Positions 57,980 through 64,000 of a stretch of 64,000 nt of DNA are shown piece after piece (position 1 is the stretch's first letter; each line of letters opens with the position of its first letter). The translations under genes were made by a program, and so were the position numbers. Origin of the DNA: Guptibacillus hwajinpoensis (GTDB lineage Bacteria; Bacillota; Bacilli; Bacillales; Bacillaceae_O); NCBI GenBank assembly GCA_016841765.1, contig JAENYN010000019.1, positions 1 to 64,000 on the forward strand. Reading direction: 5' to 3'. The notes below the pieces were generated by a model that was not told the origin of the DNA, ran no database searches, and saw only the letters and a list, made by a program, of their open reading frames with translations.

Positions 57980-58537
57980 TTGGACTGGACTGTTTTGGTC
58001 GTTTATACAGCCCTGTTTTTCTTTGCCGTGAATTTCTGCTCGGTCATTTATCACTTTTTCAGGCAAAAGGAGTTCGGTGATATCTTGTATCCCTATGGGC
58101 ATGTCTTTCAGACCGAATTTGGTTCGATTGTCATAAAGTCAACGGATACATGGCAGTATAGGGCGGCTGTGGCGCTGGCGGGGCTGTTCGTTTCCGGTGC
58201 AGCGGCAGGTTTTTACTTTTACCCGGTTTCAAGTCAACTCTTCTTTTTGCTTCCGATGGGAATGCTTTACAGTTTCACCCTGGTTCTATTATTTAATGTG
58301 ATGGAAATCAGGACAAAAGGGATCACAATAAACGGGTTCACCATTCCCTGGGAGGAAGTCAGCTCTTACCGGTGGAATGGGAGCGGACTCCATTACCGGC
58401 TCTGTATTTATCACAAGCAGGCGTTTTTCACCCGCAAACATCAAACGATGCTGATTCCGAAGGCAGAAAAAGAAAAAATAGAGGCGCTTATGACCGAAAA
58501 GCTTGGAATCGGAGAATCAAAAGGCCTGCCGGTATAG
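57980..58537 (+). CDS. Membrane protein, DUF5673-like
   Basis: This 185-residue protein has three hydrophobic helices (about 3-22, 58-80, 86-104) and a cytosolic domain with the pattern EIRTKGITINGFTIPWEEVS, then YRLCIYHKQAFF and IPKAEKEKIEALMTEKLG. This PH-like tail resembles DUF5673 proteins. The start is uncertain: AAAAAGGAGGCATATGGA favours TTG 57980 (DWTVLVV), while the track uses TTG 57920. Function unknown. It follows array C. Confidence 0.6.
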   Translation: MDWTVLVVYTALFFFAVNFCSVIYHFFRQKEFGDILYPYGHVFQTEFGSIVIKSTDTWQYRAAVALAGLFVSGAAAGFYFYPVSSQLFFLLPMGMLYSFTLVLLFNVMEIRTKGITINGFTIPWEEVSSYRWNGSGLHYRLCIYHKQAFFTRKHQTMLIPKAEKEKIEALMTEKLGIGESKGLPV

Positions 58538-58622
58538 CCGCAGCCTTTTCTTTATGTAAAACAAGCCGGTATTTGCGATCGTACAGGCGCTTTTTAGTTG
58601 TAAAAAAGAAAGGGGGACCAAC

Positions 58623-60659
58623 ATGGAGCGCAGATTTTATTTTTATATATTACTTATTCTTACGGCATTGAGTTTCCTTTCATTGAGCGGCTGTGCTGAA
58701 AAACCGAAGCCTGAAGATGCTTTTGCGAAATATGTGGAGCACTGGAATGAGCAGGATTTTAACAGCATGTACAGCATGCTTACGGCAGAGACGAAAAAAA
58801 GAATAGGCAAAGAGGATTTTGCCGGCCGTTATGAAAAGATTTATGAAGACCTTGATGTTGAAGGTCTCAAAGTTAAGTTTGACCGGCCGGAAGAGGAGGT
58901 GGAGCCGGGGGAAAACGGGACGGTGACATTTCCTTATCATGTAAAAATGGATACGGTTGCGGGTCCGATTGAATTCGATCACGAGGCGGTCCTGAAACAG
59001 GAAGAAGTTGAGGAAGAAGAGCGCTGGACGGTCAAATGGGACACGACGATGATTTTTCCAGAACTGGCTCCGGGAGATAAAATAATTCCGGTTACGCTGC
59101 CCGCTGAACGCGGCGACATTGAAGACCGCGATGGCGTTAAGCTTGCAACAAAGGGTACAGTGCTTGAAGTAGGTATGGTGCCAGGCCGGATGGAAGGCCA
59201 GGAAGATCAATCGATCAAAGAGACAGCGGAAATCCTTGGGGTATCCGAGGATCATATCCGCAAGCAGCTCGGCTTATCATGGGTCAGCCCGGAAAGCTTT
59301 GTGCCGATTGCCAGGATTCCGGCCGATGATGTGGAAACGAGCAAAGAAGCCCGGGCTGTAAAAGGAGCCATGGTGAAAGAAGTGGCGGACAGGGTATATC
59401 CGTATAAGGAAGCTGCCGCCCATTTGACAGGATATGTAGCGAAAGTGACTGCCGAGGATATTGAAGCACATCCAGAGATGAATTATAAGTCGAATGATTT
59501 TATCGGCAGGCGCGGTCTCGAGAAAGTGTTTGAGGAAAAACTCCGCGGGGAACCCGGTGCGAGGGTCGATATTGTAAGCGGTGAAGGAGATCCTGCCGTT
59601 TTGGCGGAGAAGCCGCCGAAGCATGGGGAAACGATCCGGCTCACGATTGATATTTCCATTCAAGAAGGTATGTACGGCCAGCTTGCTGGCGAACAGGGGG
59701 CAGGCGTAGCCATTCATCCGAAAACAGGAGAGATTTTGGCAATGGCAAGTGCGCCTTCTTATGACCCGAATGACCAGCTCCCGAACCGGCCGGGCGGCAG
59801 TGCCGGCAAAGAGGAACTGCTGGCCAGATTCGGCATGCGGTATGCGCCCGGGTCGACATTCAAGCCGATTACAGCGGCAATCGGTCTTGAAACTGGTGCG
59901 ATCACACCGGAAACAACGATCAATGTTTCCGGAAAAACATGGAAAAAGGATTCGTCATGGGGTGATTATCATGTTACCCGGGTTTCGGATCCAGGCGGAC
60001 CGGTCAATCTTGAAAAGGCGCTCGTCACTTCCGATAACATTTATTTTGCCCAGGCGGCTCTTGCTATCGGAAAAGAAAAATTCACTGAGTCAGCTAAAAA
60101 ATATGGATTTAATGAAGGTGTCCCGTTTGCATATCCGGTTTATGAATCGATTCTCGCAGCGGACGCCGGATTCAAAAATGAAATTCAGCTAGCAGACACC
60201 GGGTACGGCCAGGCCGAAGTCGAAACGTCTCCGGTTCATCTAGCCTTTATGTACACACCGTTTCTGAACAATGGAAATCTGATCAGCCCGCAGCTGATCA
60301 AACAGGATGCGGAACAGGGAGAAGTCTGGCATGAAGGCGTTATGAGTGAACAAACCGCACGCATTATCCGTGAGGATTTAATTCAGGTTGTTGAATCCCC
60401 GAATGGCACGGCCCGCTCGGTGGATGTTCCAAATGTAAGGCTTGCCGGCAAGACCGGGACAGCCGAGCTGAAGAAGAGCAAGGATGAAAAGGGGCAGGAG
60501 AATGGCTGGTTTGTTGCCTTCGATGCCGAAAAGGGTGACTTCCTGACAGCCATGTTAATTGAAGATGTGAAAAATGGAGAAGGCAGCCATTATGTATTGC
60601 CGAAAGTGGAACGTGTCATTGAGCAGCACCTTTTGAATCAGGCGCAGGGAAGTCAGTGA
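58623..60659 (+). CDS. pbpC: Class B penicillin-binding protein, MecA-N type lipoprotein (PbpC/PBP3-like)
   Basis: This 678-residue transpeptidase cross-links peptidoglycan outside the membrane. It has a lipoprotein-like signal (TALSFLSLSGC), an NTF2-like MecA-N domain (about 30-145), a PBP dimer domain (about 150-310) and a transpeptidase domain (about 340-670). The active-site motifs are STFK (APGSTFKPITA), SDN (VTSDNIYFA) and KTGTA (LAGKTGTAEL). B. subtilis PBP3 (PbpC) has the same architecture and low beta-lactam affinity. GAAAGGGGGACCAAC precedes the ATG. Confidence 0.9.
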   Translation: MERRFYFYILLILTALSFLSLSGCAEKPKPEDAFAKYVEHWNEQDFNSMYSMLTAETKKRIGKEDFAGRYEKIYEDLDVEGLKVKFDRPEEEVEPGENGTVTFPYHVKMDTVAGPIEFDHEAVLKQEEVEEEERWTVKWDTTMIFPELAPGDKIIPVTLPAERGDIEDRDGVKLATKGTVLEVGMVPGRMEGQEDQSIKETAEILGVSEDHIRKQLGLSWVSPESFVPIARIPADDVETSKEARAVKGAMVKEVADRVYPYKEAAAHLTGYVAKVTAEDIEAHPEMNYKSNDFIGRRGLEKVFEEKLRGEPGARVDIVSGEGDPAVLAEKPPKHGETIRLTIDISIQEGMYGQLAGEQGAGVAIHPKTGEILAMASAPSYDPNDQLPNRPGGSAGKEELLARFGMRYAPGSTFKPITAAIGLETGAITPETTINVSGKTWKKDSSWGDYHVTRVSDPGGPVNLEKALVTSDNIYFAQAALAIGKEKFTESAKKYGFNEGVPFAYPVYESILAADAGFKNEIQLADTGYGQAEVETSPVHLAFMYTPFLNNGNLISPQLIKQDAEQGEVWHEGVMSEQTARIIREDLIQVVESPNGTARSVDVPNVRLAGKTGTAELKKSKDEKGQENGWFVAFDAEKGDFLTAMLIEDVKNGEGSHYVLPKVERVIEQHLLNQAQGSQ

Positions 60660-60772
60660 TGAATGGATGACTTTCTCTCTGAAATTTTCGTAATGGGATA
60701 ACTGTAGTTTCTCGGTCTGAAACGAACTGCAGGCGGCCAATAACAGAGGAGTTCCGGTAAAAGGTTATATGC

Positions 60773-60790
60773 TTGGCATGATTTTTGCAT
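60773..60790 (+). promoter_or_regulatory. Sigma-54 promoter of the thiolase gene
   Basis: TTGGCATGATTTTTGCAT has GG at -24 and GC at -12 with exactly 10 bases between, and one mismatch to the core YTGGCACGRNNNTTGCW. An imperfect inverted repeat CTGTAGTTTC/GAAACGAACTGCAG (60701-60731), 45-75 bases upstream, is a possible activator site. Confidence 0.8.
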
Positions 60791-60832
60791 ATTAAATTAA
60801 TCGAATTCGAAATGATGGAGGAGGATTTTTAA

Positions 60833-62014
60833 ATGAGAGAAGTAGTGATTGTAGGGGCAGCCAGGACACCTGTCGGATCATTCGGTGGAGCGCTTGCTTC
60901 AGTTTCGGCTGTGGATCTTGGTGTGGCAGCAGCGAAAGAAGCGATTAAACGTGCGGGTGTGAGCCCGGAAGAGATAAATGAAGTGCTGATCGGTAATATT
61001 TTATCGGCTGGCCTTGGCCAGAATCCGGCCAGGCAGGTTGCGATTAAAGCAGGTTTGCCTGAGTCGGTTCCCGGCATCACAATCAACAAATTGTGTGGAT
61101 CAGGCCTGCGGACAGTAAGCATGGGGGCGCAGTTCATCCAGCTTGGTGATGCGGATGTCGTGCTTGCCGGCGGTATCGAGAGCATGAGCCAGGCGCCTTA
61201 CGTGATGCCGAATGCACGCTGGGGCCAGCGCATGGGTGACGGCAAAATCGTTGATACGATGCTCAAGGATGCCCTTCAAGATGCTTTCCATGATATTCAT
61301 ATGGGCGTTACTGCTGAAAATATTGCAGAACAGTGGAACCTTTCCCGTGAAGAGCAGGATGAGTTTGCGCTCCGCAGCCAGCAGCGGGCTGAAAAAGCCC
61401 AGAAAGAAGGACGCTTTGATGATGAAATCGTTCCGGTTACTGTGCCGCAGCGAAAGGGCGAACCGAAAATCGTTGATACCGATGAATATCCGAAGCACGG
61501 CATGACAATGGAAAAACTGTCAAAACTCCGCCCTGCCTTCAAAAAGGATGGCACAGTGACAGCCGGCAACGCTTCAGGCATCAATGATGGTGCAGCGATG
61601 GTCGTGCTGATGTCCAAAGAAAAAGCTGACGAGCTTGGACTTAAGCCGCTTGCAACGATCAAATCGTGGGGATCTGCCGCCCTTGATCCGAAAATCATGG
61701 GTTACGGCCCGGTGCCGGCAACAAAGCGCGCTTTTGAAAAAATCGATATGGATATTAAAGATATCGACCTGATTGAAGCGAACGAAGCGTTTGCGGCCCA
61801 GTCCCTTGCAGTTGTGCGCGACCTGGAACTCGATCCGGAAAAAGTGAACGTCAATGGCGGTGCCATCGCACTTGGCCACCCTGTCGGGGCTTCCGGAACG
61901 CGAATTCTGGTCACGTTGCTGTATGAGATGATGAAACGCGACTCTAAAACCGGTCTGGCAACACTTTGCATCGGCGGAGGCATGGGAACATCGCTTGTCG
62001 TAGCAAGGGACTAG
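60833..62014 (+). CDS. Acetyl-CoA acetyltransferase (thiolase)
   Basis: This 393-residue enzyme of the biosynthetic thiolase type joins or cleaves acetyl-CoA/acetoacetyl-CoA. The nucleophile cysteine is in [12 protein letters not shown] (about residue 88), [14 protein letters not shown] carries the active-site Asn, the His is in [14 protein letters not shown] and the second Cys in [33 protein letters not shown] precedes the ATG. A sigma-54 promoter lies 45 bp upstream and a sigma-54 activator gene follows, so induction by a metabolite is likely. Confidence 0.94.
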   Translation: MREVVIVGAARTPVGSFGGALASVSAVDLGVAAAKEAIKRAGVSPEEINEVLIGNILSAGLGQNPARQVAIKAGLPESVPGITINKLCGSGLRTVSMGAQFIQLGDADVVLAGGIESMSQAPYVMPNARWGQRMGDGKIVDTMLKDALQDAFHDIHMGVTAENIAEQWNLSREEQDEFALRSQQRAEKAQKEGRFDDEIVPVTVPQRKGEPKIVDTDEYPKHGMTMEKLSKLRPAFKKDGTVTAGNASGINDGAAMVVLMSKEKADELGLKPLATIKSWGSAALDPKIMGYGPVPATKRAFEKIDMDIKDIDLIEANEAFAAQSLAVVRDLELDPEKVNVNGGAIALGHPVGASGTRILVTLLYEMMKRDSKTGLATLCIGGGMGTSLVVARD

Positions 62015-62034
62015 ACACAGAGTATCCATTTATG

Positions 62035-62068
62035 AAAAGGTACCGTAACGGTATCTTTTCTTTTTTTT
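62035..62068 (+). terminator. Terminator of the thiolase gene
   Basis: AAAAGGTACCGT and GGTATCTTTT pair around AAC, then CTTTTTTTT. The activator gene downstream therefore has its own promoter or relies on read-through. Confidence 0.8.
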
Positions 62069-62117
62069 GCTGGTTATAATACAGTCAGTATGATTTTTAC
62101 AAAGAAGGTGCTGTTAC

Positions 62118-64000
62118 GTGAAAGTCAAAATGGTTATGAGCCAGAGTCCGATCGCTGTATCCGCCACCAACAGCGTGCGTGAGGTTGCCAATGTGATGAA
62201 GGAAAATCAAATTGATAGTGTGCCTGTCATCGATGACGGCCAGCACCTGATTGGGATAGTCACAAACAATCAATTGATTGATGCAGTCCAACAGGGACTG
62301 CCAAGTGAGACACCGGTAAATGACATTATGGATGTCTCGGCCAAGGTTATCTATGAAGATGAAGAAGCGATTGTCATTTTTGATGAGCTAGCCGAAAAAT
62401 TTCCGGTATTAGACCGGCGCGAACGCCTTGTCGGGATGCTGACAAAAACGGACCTCCTGAAAGCCTATTATAAAAAGTATAAAAATATGGCAACAAGCAT
62501 GGAGGCACTGCTGGAATCCACCGATAACGGCATTGTTTCCACTGATCCCGACGGAAAATTGACGATCATAAATAAAAAGGCCGAGCAGATCATGGAGGTA
62601 AAAGCGGCAGATGTGATAGGAAAGCCATTATCTGAAGCGCTCCCGAACACCCTGATCCGGAATTTGATCGAATCAGGCGCCGGCACCGGCGGCAAACCGG
62701 TTGAATGTAACGGAATGTCCCTGATCGTCAATCGGACGCCGATCCGCCTAGACGGCCGTGAGATCGGAGCCGTCGCTGTACTGAGCGATATTACCGATTA
62801 CCGCAGTGCATTGGAAGAACTGACAACAGAGAAAAATACTTCGGAAATCCTGAAAACCATCATGGATATTGCATACGACGGAATTGTCGTTGTCGATCAA
62901 GAAGGGTATATCACGATGCTGAGTAAGGAATACGCCAAATTCCTCGGCGTTTCCGAGAAAGAGGTAATCGGCAAACATGTGGCTGATGTCATTGAAAATA
63001 CCCGTATGCACCTGATCGTAAAAACCGGCAAGCCCGAAATCGCCAGCCTCCAAAAAATAAAAGGAAATTACATGATTGCAACCCGGATTCCGATCATCAA
63101 AAACGGGGTCATTACAGGTGCGGTCGGAAAAGTGCTGTTCCGGAATTTGAGTGACTTGAACTCCCTTCACAGGCAAATCCGCAAAATGGAAAAAGAGCTG
63201 GAGCAGTATCGCGGTGAATTGAAAGAAATCAATAAAGCGAAGTATCAGTTTGACAACCTGATCGGCGAAAGCGAGTCGCTCGAACAGGCGAAGAAAATCG
63301 CTGAGCGGGCAGCTCAGACTAATTCCAATGTCCTGCTGCTTGGAGAGAGCGGGACGGGAAAAGAGCTTTTCGCCCATGCAATCCATAATGCTAGTTCAAG
63401 GTCATTCGGAGCTTTCGTGAAAGTGAACTGTGCGGCGATCCCTGCCGATTTGCTGGAATCCGAACTGTTCGGCTATGAAGAGGGCTCTTTCACTGGCGCC
63501 CGCAAAGGCGGCAAGAGTGGAAAATTTGAAGCGGCTGACGGAGGGACGATTTTCCTTGATGAGATCGGGGAACTGCCGATTCATATGCAGGTTAAGCTTT
63601 TGCGGGTCCTGCAGGAACGGGAAGTGGAAAAAATCGGTGCAACGAGCAGCAAAGCGGTTGATGTCCGGATCATCGCCGCGACAAACCGCAATCTGGAGGA
63701 AATGGTCGACAAAGGCGAATTCAGGGTGGACCTATTTTATCGCCTGAATGTCATCACGGTGAATATTCCCGCATTGCGAGATCGCTCCGATGACATCCTC
63801 CTCCTCACCAGGTACCTGGTGAATAAATTGTCCGGACGGCTAAATAAGCTGGTCGGCGGCATTGGGGAGCGGACAGCGCAGTACCTGATGAATTACGATT
63901 GGCCCGGGAATGTCCGGGAACTTGAAAATGTCCTTGAGCGGGCTATCAACTTGATTGATCCGGGTCAATCCATCCAACCGGAACATCTGCCGGAGAAAGT
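62118..64000 (+). CDS. Sigma-54-dependent activator with CBS, PAS and AAA+ domains (3' end outside window)
   Basis: Missing from the ORF track because no stop occurs before the window end; over 627 residues are visible. Order: two CBS motifs (about 1-115; [31 protein letters not shown]), two PAS domains (about 125-350; [36 protein letters not shown]) and the AAA+ domain (about 375 onward). Walker A is [16 protein letters not shown], the sigma-54 loop [10 protein letters not shown] (Ser for Ala in GAFTGA), Walker [14 protein letters not shown], then [19 protein letters not shown]. The DNA-binding end is cut off. The start is GTG 62118 behind AGAAGGTGCTGTTAC. It resembles BkdR-type activators. 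Confidence 0.92.
   Translation, partial: MKVKMVMSQSPIAVSATNSVREVANVMKENQIDSVPVIDDGQHLIGIVTNNQLIDAVQQGLPSETPVNDIMDVSAKVIYEDEEAIVIFDELAEKFPVLDRRERLVGMLTKTDLLKAYYKKYKNMATSMEALLESTDNGIVSTDPDGKLTIINKKAEQIMEVKAADVIGKPLSEALPNTLIRNLIESGAGTGGKPVECNGMSLIVNRTPIRLDGREIGAVAVLSDITDYRSALEELTTEKNTSEILKTIMDIAYDGIVVVDQEGYITMLSKEYAKFLGVSEKEVIGKHVADVIENTRMHLIVKTGKPEIASLQKIKGNYMIATRIPIIKNGVITGAVGKVLFRNLSDLNSLHRQIRKMEKELEQYRGELKEINKAKYQFDNLIGESESLEQAKKIAERAAQTNSNVLLLGESGTGKELFAHAIHNASSRSFGAFVKVNCAAIPADLLESELFGYEEGSFTGARKGGKSGKFEAADGGTIFLDEIGELPIHMQVKLLRVLQEREVEKIGATSSKAVDVRIIAATNRNLEEMVDKGEFRVDLFYRLNVITVNIPALRDRSDDILLLTRYLVNKLSGRLNKLVGGIGERTAQYLMNYDWPGNVRELENVLERAINLIDPGQSIQPEHLPEK

Overview
The window looks like the chromosome of an endospore-forming member of the Bacillaceae (Bacillus sensu lato). 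The evidence is the order secG - carboxylesterase - rnr - smpB - ssrA, spore genes (cotJABC, a GerP-like pair with a spore Hsp20, an SASP-like protein), two FNR regulators with a C-terminal cysteine cluster, strong AGGAGG ribosome sites, frequent TTG/GTG starts and low-to-middle GC. I cannot name the species. No phage, plasmid, CRISPR array or complete insertion sequence is visible.

Layout. 0-5.4 kb: secretion and RNA quality control (secG, esterase, RNase R, SmpB, tmRNA). 5.4-12.6 kb: mostly leftward accessory genes for sulfur and metal chemistry (haem-type membrane protein, cupin, rhodanese-persulfide dioxygenase, membrane-anchored multicopper oxidase with a 41-aa membrane partner, ArsR-rhodanese regulator), with two broken genes (DUF2935 frameshift, MFS transporter stub). 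12.8-26 kb: single-gene units (lipoprotein, P450, Nudix, 2H phosphoesterase, histidine phosphatase, amidohydrolase with an apparent ATT start, RRNPP-type regulator, acetyltransferase, esterase, M14 carboxypeptidase, methyltransferase, amine oxidase, CNNM/CBS protein). 26-36 kb: repeats, a spore cluster behind a candidate sigma-K promoter, and small metabolic enzymes. 36-44 kb: ZIP transporter with a candidate MntR/DtxR-type operator, a 225-bp tandem repeat carrying small ORFs, NERD protein, YozQ/SASP pair, HD-GYP protein, two small lipoproteins (one broken), an FMN glutamate-synthase-like protein.

43.5-53.2 kb is the best integrated part: cotJABC, two tandem fnr paralogues, then nirB-nirD-cobA/hemD-sirB-sirC. 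The nitrite reductase operon and its siroheme supply lie behind a perfect TGTGA-N6-TCACA site centred at about -41.5, so the neighbouring FNR proteins are the likely activators. 53-64 kb: Cys-rich putative copper protein, YhhN protein, DeoR regulator with a HAD phosphatase, a class B PBP lipoprotein, a thiolase behind a near-consensus sigma-54 promoter, and a CBS-PAS-AAA+ sigma-54 activator that runs off the window and is absent from the ORF track.

The most unusual feature is non-coding. Three intergenic arrays (about 0.65, 16.3 and 57.2 kb) repeat a core close to YGGCGYGAAA every 21 bp, two helical turns. Arrays two and three share the same irregular spacing (21-21-19-21-21-21-21), and the third is built from three 191-bp super-units. 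A second family (T-rich, GGCAATTTATCTT-like) repeats every 20-21 bp at 46.7 and 53.3 kb. Neither is CRISPR-like, and the antisense ORFs across them look spurious. Phased A/T tracts suggest curved DNA or a cooperative binding array, but that is inference.
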